From an uncultured Clostridia bacterium (GTDB lineage Bacteria; Bacillota; Clostridia; Christensenellales; Borkfalkiaceae), in the NCBI GenBank assembly GCA_944376295.1, contig CALWCE010000001.1:218586-282585 (forward strand): a DNA stretch of 64,000 bases. Reading direction: 5' to 3'. Both the position numbers and the translations under genes were made by a program. Positions 55,293-62,687 of the stretch are shown one piece after another. The notes beneath the pieces are model-generated. The model saw nothing but the letters and a program-made list of their open reading frames with translations. It searched no databases and had not been told where the DNA came from. The stretch's first letter is position 1. Every line of letters begins with the position of its first letter.

Positions 55293-55374
55293 AGGCGGCG
55301 CGGCGGGATTCTCCGCCGCGCCCAAAAAGAAATGCCGCGGGGCGGACGCTGTTGCGTCCGCCCCGCGGCGTTCA
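55293..55374. terminator. Second copy of the GC-rich double hairpin
   Basis: The stem 55334-55349 pairs perfectly with 55354-55369; the preceding hairpin and AAAAAGAAA spacer match 54415-54493 with few changes. Together the copies flank the XRE gene and the 61-residue ORF. Confidence 0.7.
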
Positions 55375-55390
55375 TCGTTCATCAAAGCAG

Positions 55391-55948
55391 TCAGATCACG
55401 CGATACATTTGGACCAGACTGCTCTTATGTTTGTGTTGTAAAAAGCGAAATCCTTCCTTTTCATAATAGTCCTGCTTTTCCGGAACGCAGTCCAGATAGA
55501 CAAACCGCCCGCCGACAATATCGCTCGCCTCGGCTATGTACTGCAATGCAAGCCTTAAATATTCCCTTCCCGAGCCCTTCTTCGCCGTTTCGCTGCGGGC
55601 AAGCTGTCCGATCAGAAAGGCAGGGCAATTGACCTGCTTCGGATTCCCGAATGTTTCTTCCAGCAGCGCGGCATCGATATCTTTGGAAAAGAACAAGACC
55701 TTCAGGGCAATAGAAAAATATCCTTCGATCAGGACTTCACCATCTGCCCAGCGCTCGTCATTCAGAATGAGGTACGTCCTTGTCGTTCCCCTTCTTTCCA
55801 TATCGACCGCGTCCTCGGTCAGAAAGCGCATCACGTCCTGCGAAGACGCCTCTTCGGGATCCGCGCACCGGAACAGCGACGAAGCCTCCCGGAAAGAGGC
55901 CTCGTCGAACTCGCTCAATTCAATTATTTCGCGCAGCGCTTGAACCAT
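55391..55948 (-). CDS. GNAT-fold acetyltransferase, probable toxin of a toxin-antitoxin pair
   Basis: 185 residues. The GNAT signature is recognisable: a central strand (VLIEGYFSIALKVLFF), pyrophosphate loop region ARSETAKKGSGREYLRLALQYI near 118-139, VYLDCVPEKQDYYEKEGFRFL near 153-173 with the late Tyr used by TacT-type toxins. It starts inside the end of a 55-codon ORF (overlap 25 nt), the arrangement of GNAT toxins that acetylate aminoacyl-tRNA and their antitoxins. The low GC and codon use differ from housekeeping neighbours, suggesting transfer. An ordinary acetyltransferase role remains possible. Confidence 0.7.
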   Translation of the reverse strand: MVQALREIIELSEFDEASFREASSLFRCADPEEASSQDVMRFLTEDAVDMERRGTTRTYLILNDERWADGEVLIEGYFSIALKVLFFSKDIDAALLEETFGNPKQVNCPAFLIGQLARSETAKKGSGREYLRLALQYIAEASDIVGGRFVYLDCVPEKQDYYEKEGFRFLQHKHKSSLVQMYRVI

Positions 55949-56091
55949 ACGGCACCGGCATCCTTCGGCAGCTTTTCGGGCCGGACAGACTGAACGGTCT
56001 TATCTCTCGGCAGCCGCAGCGCACGGGCGATCTCTTCCGCTTTTTTCTCATCGGAAACGATCAGATCTTCTTTGAAAGAAATAGTAGCCAT
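55924..56091 (-). CDS. Small antitoxin-like protein (55 residues) overlapping the GNAT gene
   Basis: Starts MATISFKEDLIVSDEKKAEE, with a strong AAAGGAGGG ribosome binding site and a full-consensus promoter. The first 12 residues look like the beta strand of a ribbon-helix-helix antitoxin and the rest is charged. The last 25 nt overlap the GNAT start in another frame, so translation is coupled. By position it is the antitoxin and likely autoregulator. No family name can be assigned with certainty. Confidence 0.65.
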   Translation of the reverse strand: MATISFKEDLIVSDEKKAEEIARALRLPRDKTVQSVRPEKLPKDAGAVWFKRCAK

Positions 56092-56133
56092 CTCGACCCT
56101 CCTTTTATATTTTTCAACCTATCTCTTGATTAT

Positions 56134-56162
56134 ATTATATACCAAGAACCCCCGTTTGTCAA
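56134..56162 (-). promoter_or_regulatory. Full-consensus promoter of the antitoxin-GNAT pair
   Basis: On the minus strand TTGACA (56162-56157), a 17-nt spacer and TATAAT (56139-56134). The spacer begins AACGGGGG, like that of tyrS. Confidence 0.85.
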
Positions 56163-56225
56163 CCCGATCCTTCAATTTTCCTTCCCCGCGCGCAAGCTTT
56201 GCGTGCGCCTGCATATACTGATAGG

Positions 56226-57275
56226 ATGAAACATATCCTCTTCTGCGGCGGAGGGAGCGCGGGGCATACCGTGCCCAACCTCGCCGTCATGCAAGAACTG
56301 GAAGGCAAGTGCCGCCTTACCTATGCGGGGAGCAGCGGCGGCATCGAAGAACGGCTCGCCAAAGAGGCGGGCTACCCCTTTTTCGGCGTTCCCTGCCCCA
56401 AACTCGTGCGCAGCCTCACGCCCAAAAACCTCACGCTGCCCTTCCGCATGGCGCAGTCGGAGCGGCGCGCCCTCGCCCTTCTGAAAGAGCTGAAACCCGA
56501 CCTCGTCTTTTCCAAGGGGGGATACGCGAGCCTTCCCTATCTTTTCGCCGCCCGCCGCCTGCGCATCCCTGCCCTCACGCACGAGAGCGACCTTTCCCCG
56601 GGGCTTGCGACCCGCTTCACGGCGCGCCGCTGCAAGCTCGTCCTCACCTCCTTCGAGGAGACCGCCCGCCGCTTTGCAAACGGAAGGCACGTCGGCTCGC
56701 CCATGCGGAAAGAGCTGTTTGCGGGCAGCCCGGGCCGCGCCCGCGCAAAATACGGCTTTTCAAGAAAGAAGCCCGTGCTCCTCGTGCTCGGCGGCGGAAG
56801 CGGCAGCCACACCCTCAACGAGGCAGTGAGGGCGCATCTTCCCACCCTGCTCGGACAGTTTCAGATTTTGCACCTTAGCGGGAAGGGAAGCCCTCTGCAC
56901 AGCGCGCCCCGCGGATATACGGCGCTTTCTTATGAGCCCGATATGGCAAGCGCCTATGCGGCGGCGGACTTCGTCCTCTCGCGGGCGGGCAGCAACACGG
57001 TATTCGAAGCGCTCGCCCTCAAAAAGCCCGCTCTTCTGGTGCCCCTCGAGCGCGCCTCCCGCGGCGACCAGCTCGAAAACGCGCGCTATTTCGAAGCGCG
57101 CGGGCTCTGCCATGTCCTGCGCGAACGCGAGCTCGCCCGCCCCGAAGCCCTCCCTTCGGCGCTCTTTACGCTTATTCAGGACGAAGCGCTTCGGGCGCGC
57201 CTGCAAAATACCCCCGTCCAAAACGGCACGCCCGCGATCTTGCGCGCCATCGAAGAAACGCTCGGTACGCTCTGA
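56226..57275 (+). CDS. murG: MurG-like UDP-GlcNAc:lipid I N-acetylglucosaminyltransferase
   Basis: 349 residues with a GT-B fold. The N-terminal lipid-binding loop CGGGSAGHTVPNLAV is near 8-22, FSKGGYASLP near 96, LTHESDLSPGLA near 116, and the UDP-binding half has LVLGGGSGSHTLNEAV near 183, SRAGSNTVFEAL near 253-264 and VPLERASRGDQLENARYF near 273. It adds GlcNAc to lipid I on the cytoplasmic membrane face. TATACT ends 6 nt before the ATG and there is no ribosome binding site, so it may be leaderless. It is not next to other division-wall genes, so it could be a second copy. Confidence 0.85.
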   Translation: MKHILFCGGGSAGHTVPNLAVMQELEGKCRLTYAGSSGGIEERLAKEAGYPFFGVPCPKLVRSLTPKNLTLPFRMAQSERRALALLKELKPDLVFSKGGYASLPYLFAARRLRIPALTHESDLSPGLATRFTARRCKLVLTSFEETARRFANGRHVGSPMRKELFAGSPGRARAKYGFSRKKPVLLVLGGGSGSHTLNEAVRAHLPTLLGQFQILHLSGKGSPLHSAPRGYTALSYEPDMASAYAAADFVLSRAGSNTVFEALALKKPALLVPLERASRGDQLENARYFEARGLCHVLRERELARPEALPSALFTLIQDEALRARLQNTPVQNGTPAILRAIEETLGTL

Positions 57276-57364
57276 CCCGAAGCGTTCGGGCGCGCCTAAA
57301 AAATACCCCCGTCCAAAACGGCACGCCCGCGATCTTGCGCGCCATCGAAGAAACGCTCGGTACG
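57182..57364 (+). repeat. Tandem duplication of the murG 3' end
   Basis: 57182-57269 (last codons of murG) is repeated at 57278-57364 with only a one-base deletion and one substitution. The second copy is noncoding and ends in its own TAA. It appears to be a recent duplication already losing frame. Confidence 0.85.
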
Positions 57365-57376
57365 TTGTAACACTTT

Positions 57377-57422
57377 GCGGGGCGCGCCGCCTTCGAAACG
57401 AAGGCGGCGCGCCCCGCTTTTT
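57377..57422 (+). terminator. Terminator of murG
   Basis: A perfect 19-bp stem (57377-57395 with 57399-57417) around AAA, then five T residues. The T run overlaps the stop codon of the converging yunB-like gene. Confidence 0.85.
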
Positions 57423-58059
57423 ACCCGAATAAGTCGGAATGCAGAATAAAGTCGGGCACTTCCCCCGAAAGCACACTCTCGATGATCATCACCTCGGCGC
57501 ACTCTGTAAATTCGCTCGTGCCCGCAGGGAGCACGACGGTGATCTCGAGGACGATGTCGAGGTAGACGGCATGGCGCGTCTGATTGATGCCCGCCGAGGT
57601 GAAGGCGGAGCGGAAGGAGCAGTGCGCCGCGCCCACGGGCAGCAGCTTGAAGGTGACGGGCGGACCGAAGCCCGAAAGCGCCTCGATGCCCGAAAACGCC
57701 CCGAGCGGCACTTTGACGCCCGCTTCGGAGAGCGCCTTAAAATTCTTCTGCGCAAGGTACGCCGCATCCCGTGCGATGGTGTTGATGCGCTGCGCGTCGG
57801 CGGTCATCGCCGCGATCTCCCCCGCGCTGTTGCGTTCCACCTCGATCAGATCGTCGTACCCGACGCCCGAGAGCGTCGCCTCGATCGCCTCGTGCATGGC
57901 GGAGGCGGCATTGGCGCGGAGCGCCGCCTCTGCGACCGAGCGGATGACGCCCGCCGCGCTGAAAAAGAGGATGAGAAAGAGAAGGAGAGGCACGAGCAGG
58001 ACGAGCGCAAAGAAAATGCGCCGCCTCCATCTCGTCCGCGGCGTCACATAATGTCTCAC
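57421..58059 (-). CDS. yunB: Sporulation protein YunB-like
   Basis: 212 residues starting with GTG. One N-terminal membrane helix (RIFFALVLLVPLLLFLILFF near 13-32) and a YunB-type domain: IRSVAEAALRANAASAMHEAI, LIEVERNSAGEIAAMTADAQRINTIA, VPLGAFSGIEALSGFGPPV and a C-terminal EVMIIESVLSGEVPDFI. YunB is made in the mother cell and needed for normal spores in Bacillus. Only a weak ribosome binding site precedes it. With YlbJ at 60955 this suggests a spore-forming ancestry. Confidence 0.85.
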   Translation of the reverse strand: MRHYVTPRTRWRRRIFFALVLLVPLLLFLILFFSAAGVIRSVAEAALRANAASAMHEAIEATLSGVGYDDLIEVERNSAGEIAAMTADAQRINTIARDAAYLAQKNFKALSEAGVKVPLGAFSGIEALSGFGPPVTFKLLPVGAAHCSFRSAFTSAGINQTRHAVYLDIVLEITVVLPAGTSEFTECAEVMIIESVLSGEVPDFILHSDLFG

Positions 58060-58129
58060 GCCTCATCTTATGCCGCGCGCCGCGCAAAAAGAACGGCACG
58101 CTTCGCCCCTTTCTTGCATACAATGGAGC

Positions 58130-58636
58130 ATGGAACTTCTCGAAAAGCAATATTCACGGGAAAAAGCCGTCGCCTACGCGCGCCGCTGGGCGTTCGGAAG
58201 AAACCCCGACTACTACGATTTTTCCCGCCTCGGCGGGGACTGCACCAACTACGCCTCGCAGGTGCTCTTCGCGGGCGCGGGCGTCATGAACTTCACCCCC
58301 ACTTACGGCTGGTACTACCGCTCGCTCAACGACCGCACCCCTTCCTGGACGGGCGTCGAATACCTCTATAACTTCCTCGTCTCAAATGAGGGCGAAGGCC
58401 CGTACGCGAAGGAAGTCCCCCTCGAAGAGCTCGAAAAAGGCGACCTTGTGCAGCTCGGCAGAGCCACGGGAGACTGGTACCACACGCCCGTCGTCGTGGG
58501 CTTCAAGGACGGAGAAATTCTGGTGGCGGCGCACTCCTACGACGCCTACAACCGCCCGCTCTCCACCTACCCTGCGGCGAAATTCCGCGGGCTGCACATC
58601 CTCGGCGTGCGCGAAAAAAAGACGCAGACTACATAA
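58130..58636 (+). CDS. Putative amidase domain protein (Amidase_6 type)
   Basis: 168 residues. The pattern YSREKAVAYARRWAFGRNPDYYDF, GGDCTNYASQVLFAG (putative catalytic Cys near 38) and HTPVVVGF with YDAYNRPLSTY matches Amidase_6 proteins, papain-like peptidase-fold domains of sporulating Firmicutes. The likely substrate is a peptide or wall amide. No signal peptide is seen. TACAAT lies 5 nt before the ATG and GGAGC only 1 nt from it, so the message is probably leaderless. It is divergent from yunB. Confidence 0.85.
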   Translation: MELLEKQYSREKAVAYARRWAFGRNPDYYDFSRLGGDCTNYASQVLFAGAGVMNFTPTYGWYYRSLNDRTPSWTGVEYLYNFLVSNEGEGPYAKEVPLEELEKGDLVQLGRATGDWYHTPVVVGFKDGEILVAAHSYDAYNRPLSTYPAAKFRGLHILGVREKKTQTT

Positions 58637-58645
58637 TTTTTACGC

Positions 58646-58676
58646 AAAAAGCGGCGCTCTTCGGCACCGCTTTTTT
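58646..58676 (+). terminator. Terminator of the amidase gene
   Basis: AAAAAGCGG (58646-58654) pairs with CCGCTTTTT (58667-58675), with a T run at the end. The next 60 nt hold an 18-nt direct repeat (58695-58713, 58717-58734). Confidence 0.7.
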
Positions 58677-58773
58677 ACGAAAATGTGTCGGTTTTGGCGA
58701 AAAATAAAGTGAATTCTGGCAAAAATAAAGTGAAAATGCCGCTCAACAGTGTGAAAATTTGCCCGTTTTTGCG

Positions 58774-60081
58774 CTATTCCATGCCCTTTTCTTTGCGGAT
58801 GCGCCTCACTTCCCGCTCGAATCCGTTCTCACTCGGCGTATAGTAAACGCGGTCTTTGAGCTCGTCGGGAAGGTACTGCTGTTTGACCCAGCCGCCGAAA
58901 TCGTGCGGGTAGAGGTAGTTCTTCCGCTCCGCCTTCCGCTTGTCGTCCCCGTAGGAAATATCGCGCAAATAGGGCGGAACTGCCCCCAAAGGCGCCTCTT
59001 TGGCGTCCTTTTGCGCCGCGAACATGGCGACCTTCGTCGACTGGCTCTTGGGCGCTTCCGCAACGTAGATGACGGCTTCCGAAAGGGGCAAAAGCCCCTC
59101 GGGCGCGCCTAAGTGCTCGAAGGCGGCAAGAGCGCTCGTTGCGACGGTGAGAGCGTTCGGATCCGCAAGCCCCACGTCCTCGGCGGCATGCACGACGGTG
59201 CGCCGTAAAATGAGGCGGGGATCGCATCCCCCCTCGATGAGCCGCATGGCGTAGTAGAGCGCGGCGTTCGCATCGCTCCCGCGCAGCGATTTGCAGAATG
59301 CGGAGAGCATATCGTAATATTGGTCTTCACTGAAGGCGAGCGAGCGCCTGCCCGTCGAATTTTCCGCGTCCCGAAGTGTCACGCGGATACGCCCGTCGCT
59401 CCCCGGCGGCGTCGTGAGGACGGCGAGCTCCAGCGCGTTGTAGGCAAAGCGAAGATCTCCCGCCGCCGCCCTTGCGATGTGCTCCATCGCCTCTTCGTCC
59501 GCCTCCGCCATGTAATTGCCGAGGCCCTTGCGCTTATCTTTGAGCGCCCGAAAAAGCGCCTTTAAGATATCGCTCTCTTTGAGCGGTTCAAATTCGAAGA
59601 CGCGGCACCGCGAGACGATGGCGGGCGTCATGGAAGCGTACGGGTTTTCCGTCGTCGAGCCGATGAAGATGAGGATGCCCTGCTCGACGGAAGGGAGCAG
59701 GGAATCGAGCTGCGCCTTGTTGAAGCGGTGGCACTCGTCCAAAAGGAGATAGGTGCGGCGGCCGCGAAGGCGCAGGTTTTCCCGCGCTTCCTCGACAGCG
59801 CGGCGCACGTCCGCAACGCCCGCCGTCACCGCGTTGAGGCGCACGAACTCCCCTTCCGCCTGCGCGGCGATGACGTTGGCAAGCGTCGTCTTGCCGCAGC
59901 CGGGCGGCCCCCAAAAGATGCAGCTGCCCAGGCGGTCGAGCGAGATGGCGCGGCGGAGGAGCGAGCCTTCCGCGACGAGCTTTTCCTGCCCCACAAAATC
60001 TTTGAACGAGGAGGCGCGCATGCGCTCGGCGAGCGGCTTTGCCTTCTCCTCGTTGTCGTTGAAGTCGAAAAGATCGGTCAT
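58774..60081 (-). CDS. rarA: Replication-associated recombination protein RarA (MgsA)
   Basis: 435 residues. AAA+ motifs: RPxx-like MRASSFKDFVGQEKLV near 20-36, Walker A FWGPPGCGKTTLANV near 55-69, Walker B LLLDECHRFNKAQLD near 108-122 and sensor 1 IGSTTENPY near 139. The C-terminal MgsA tetramerisation domain (KSLRGSDANAALYY, GCDPRLILRR, YLPDELK) is complete. It acts on stalled replication forks. It follows the patatin gene after 3 nt. Confidence 0.95.
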   Translation of the reverse strand: MTDLFDFNDNEEKAKPLAERMRASSFKDFVGQEKLVAEGSLLRRAISLDRLGSCIFWGPPGCGKTTLANVIAAQAEGEFVRLNAVTAGVADVRRAVEEARENLRLRGRRTYLLLDECHRFNKAQLDSLLPSVEQGILIFIGSTTENPYASMTPAIVSRCRVFEFEPLKESDILKALFRALKDKRKGLGNYMAEADEEAMEHIARAAAGDLRFAYNALELAVLTTPPGSDGRIRVTLRDAENSTGRRSLAFSEDQYYDMLSAFCKSLRGSDANAALYYAMRLIEGGCDPRLILRRTVVHAAEDVGLADPNALTVATSALAAFEHLGAPEGLLPLSEAVIYVAEAPKSQSTKVAMFAAQKDAKEAPLGAVPPYLRDISYGDDKRKAERKNYLYPHDFGGWVKQQYLPDELKDRVYYTPSENGFEREVRRIRKEKGME

Positions 60082-60084
60082 GCC

Positions 60085-60924
60085 TCACTTCCCCTCGGGG
60101 GCGCCCTCGCCCTTGTCGCTCTTTCCTTCTGTTTCCCCGTCGACGAGCGTTTTGATCTCGTCGCGGTACTTTACCCCGAGCTCATAGCCCTTGTCGAGCG
60201 CGAAATCGAGGTTCTTGACGAGGTACTGGTCCATTGCGCCGAGCTCGGGCTCCAACCACAGGTCGATATAGCGGGCGCGCGCGCGTTTCTTCCTCTGCGT
60301 GAGGCGGGTATCCATGATGTCGATGCAGCGAAGGAGGGTATCGACGAGGTTGGGCGACGCTTTTTTGACGGTGAGATCGCCCAGAACGTCGACGGCGACG
60401 ATGACTTCGGCGCCCATCTCGCGCACTTCCTTGGTGGGCACGCGCTCCAAAATGCCGCCGTCCACGAGCGTCTTATCGCCGATGACGGCGGGCGTGAACG
60501 CCCCCGGGATAGAGCTCGAAGCGAGGATGGCATCGATGACGCTGCCCTCCTTGAGTTCGACCACCTTCCCTGCCGCGAGGTCGACCGCGATGCAGGAGAA
60601 GGGGATCTTGAGGTCTTCAAAGGTGATGTCGCCGAGGTACTCTTCAAGGAGCTGGCGCGCCTTGTTGAAGCGCAGCAGCCCGTTGGCGCGGATGGGATTG
60701 ATGTTGAGCGTCGCGATCTTGGAAAGCTTCAGCGAGAGCGCGACTTCCCTCAGCGTTTCGAGCGGGAGCCCCGCGCAATAGCACGCCCCCACGATGGCGC
60801 CCATCGAGCAGCCCGTCACATAGTCGGGACGGATGCCCGCTTCTTCGAGCGCCTGCAAAAAGCCGATGTGCGCGATGCCGCGCGCCCCGCCCGAACCGAG
60901 GGCGAGCCCCAAAGTTTTGCGCAT
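60085..60924 (-). CDS. Patatin-like phospholipase (RssA-like)
   Basis: 279 residues from the ATG at 60924 with AAGGAGGAG upstream. Oxyanion loop SGGARG near 11-16, nucleophile GCSMGAI near 40-46 (GXSXG) and catalytic Asp in DGGI near 165. It hydrolyses acyl esters of phospholipids, location cytoplasmic or membrane-associated. It is first gene of a pair with rarA, divergent from ylbJ. Confidence 0.92.
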   Translation of the reverse strand: MRKTLGLALGSGGARGIAHIGFLQALEEAGIRPDYVTGCSMGAIVGACYCAGLPLETLREVALSLKLSKIATLNINPIRANGLLRFNKARQLLEEYLGDITFEDLKIPFSCIAVDLAAGKVVELKEGSVIDAILASSSIPGAFTPAVIGDKTLVDGGILERVPTKEVREMGAEVIVAVDVLGDLTVKKASPNLVDTLLRCIDIMDTRLTQRKKRARARYIDLWLEPELGAMDQYLVKNLDFALDKGYELGVKYRDEIKTLVDGETEGKSDKGEGAPEGK

Positions 60925-60954
60925 AATCTCCTCCTTCGGGGCGTAGGGTAACGT

Positions 60955-61887
60955 ATGCCCCGTATGAAAAAAATAACGTCTGCCGCCGCCTTTTTGCTGC
61001 TCGTTCTCTTTGCGGCGGTCTTTCTCTCGTCGCCCGCCCGCTTTGGGCAGAGCGTTCTCAATGGCCTCATGCTGTGGCTCACCGCCATTGTGCCGACGGC
61101 GCTGCCCCTGCTTGTCGTCCTCTCGCTGATGGTGCGCTCGCCCGCCTTTTTGTCGCTCACGAGGCGGCTCTCCCCTTTTGCGGAAAAGCTCTTCCGCATC
61201 CCGGGCGCGGGAGCGGGCGCCATGCTGCTTTCGCTGCTTTCGGGCTATCCCGCGGGCGCGAGGACGGTCGCGGAGCTCGCTTCGGACGGGCGCCTGAAAA
61301 AGGGCGACGTCTTTTGTACCGCCTGCCTTGCCTCGACGTCGGGACCTGCGTTCTGCCTCGGCGCGGCGGCGGCGATGTTCTCCTCCCCTGCGGCGGGGCT
61401 CGTTCTCTTTGGTTCGCATCTTCTGGCGGTGTGGAGCGCAGGGCTTTTGCTCCCCCGCCTCACGCGGCACAAGGCAAACCCCGCGCCGCCGCCCCTGCCC
61501 AAAGCGCGGGAGCCCTTCTCCGCGCTCCTTATCTCCGCCGTGCAGGCGGTGCTCTCGGTCGGGGCGCTCATCGCGCTCTTTTTCTGCATCAAAGAGATGA
61601 TCTTTTCCCTTCTCCCGCCCCTTTCGGGGTACGGGGAGGGCATCCTTTCGGGGCTTTTGGAGGTGACGGCGGGCGTTTCGGCGCTTGCAAAGCTCAAAAC
61701 GCCGTTATCCCTTGCCCTTGCCGCCGCAGAGGTGAGCTTCGGCGGGCTGTGCGTCAACGCGCAGCAGCTCTCCTTTCTTGCGGGAACGGGCGTCAAAGCG
61801 CTGCCCTTTCTCCTTGTCAAATGCGCGCACGGGCTGCTCGCCTTTGCGTTTTGCTATCCCCTCGCGCTGCTTATATTCCCTGTTTAA
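60955..61887 (+). CDS. ylbJ: Sporulation integral membrane protein YlbJ-like
   Basis: 310 residues with about eight membrane segments and nucleoside-recognition (Gate) motifs: LMLWLTAIVPTALPLLVVLSL and SLLSGYPAGARTVAEL near 93-108 with TSGPAFCLGAAAAMF. YlbJ-type proteins are needed for spore cortex formation in Bacillus. A start 9 nt downstream (MKKITS) is equally possible and neither has a good ribosome binding site. The stop overlaps the converging pheA stop by 3 nt. Confidence 0.82.
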   Translation: MPRMKKITSAAAFLLLVLFAAVFLSSPARFGQSVLNGLMLWLTAIVPTALPLLVVLSLMVRSPAFLSLTRRLSPFAEKLFRIPGAGAGAMLLSLLSGYPAGARTVAELASDGRLKKGDVFCTACLASTSGPAFCLGAAAAMFSSPAAGLVLFGSHLLAVWSAGLLLPRLTRHKANPAPPPLPKAREPFSALLISAVQAVLSVGALIALFFCIKEMIFSLLPPLSGYGEGILSGLLEVTAGVSALAKLKTPLSLALAAAEVSFGGLCVNAQQLSFLAGTGVKALPFLLVKCAHGLLAFAFCYPLALLIFPV

Positions 61888-62687
61888 TAGGCGCCGATGA
61901 TATGGAACTGACGGCAGAATTCCTCCGCCTCTTTGAGGGCGGAAACGACTTCTTCGCGGGCGATGTCGCCGTCGATCTCGATGAAGAAGCGGTACTCGCC
62001 GAACACGTCGCGGATGGGACGGCTCTCGATGCGGGTGAGGTTGATGCCCGAGCGGGCAAAGACGCCCAAAAGCTCGTACAAAGAGCCGGGGCGGTGCTTG
62101 CAGGTGGCGCAGAAGAACACTTTCTCGCTGCGCTTCGGATGCGCTTCCTCCCGCCGCACGAGGCGCAGAAAGCGCGTGAAGTTGCGCTTTTCGTCGGCGA
62201 TATTCTCCTTCGAGAGCACGACGCCCTGCGTTTTCACATGCGCGCCGACGATGCCCGCCGAATGCGCGTCGAGCTTTTCGAGGCTTTCCGCCGTCGAACG
62301 GGTGTAAAGCAGCTTGGCGTTCGGGAAGTGCGCATGAAGGTACTCCGCACACTGGCCGATCGCCTGTTCGTGCGAATAGATGCGCTCGATCGCATCGCAG
62401 GAAACGCCCTCGAGCGTTGCAAGGCGGTGGTCGATCGCAAGGACGAGCTCTTCGACGGCGAAGGGCGCGTCGGGGCGTTCGAGAAGGTCCAAATTTTTCA
62501 GTACGCCCCCCTGGATGGAATTTTCGATGGGCAGAACGGCAAAGTCCGCCTCCCCCTTTTGAAGGGCGGAGACGGCGGCGTAAAAGTCGGGGCAGAGGAC
62601 GATCTCCCCCTCTCCCCCCGAAAAGCGCAGGGCGGCGAGCTCGGAATAGCTCCCCTTGGGTCCGAGACAGCTGTAGCGCGCGCTCAT
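61884..62687 (-). CDS. pheA: Prephenate dehydratase
   Basis: 267 residues: a PDT domain (YSCLGPKGSYSELAA near 5-19, VLPIENSIQGGV near 52, and the catalytic Thr in NFTRFLRL near 165-172) and a C-terminal ACT domain with the Phe-binding GALYELLG-like RPGSLYELLGVFA and LTRIESRP. It turns prephenate into phenylpyruvate and is feedback inhibited by Phe. It overlaps aroF by 4 nt (ATGA), so it follows that gene in one operon. Confidence 0.95.
   Translation of the reverse strand: MSARYSCLGPKGSYSELAALRFSGGEGEIVLCPDFYAAVSALQKGEADFAVLPIENSIQGGVLKNLDLLERPDAPFAVEELVLAIDHRLATLEGVSCDAIERIYSHEQAIGQCAEYLHAHFPNAKLLYTRSTAESLEKLDAHSAGIVGAHVKTQGVVLSKENIADEKRNFTRFLRLVRREEAHPKRSEKVFFCATCKHRPGSLYELLGVFARSGINLTRIESRPIRDVFGEYRFFIEIDGDIAREEVVSALKEAEEFCRQFHIIGAY

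Noticed and set aside
57278-57370. Second copy of the murG end as part of a longer or split gene
   Set aside because: It lies after an in-frame TGA, has a one-base deletion and no start codon.
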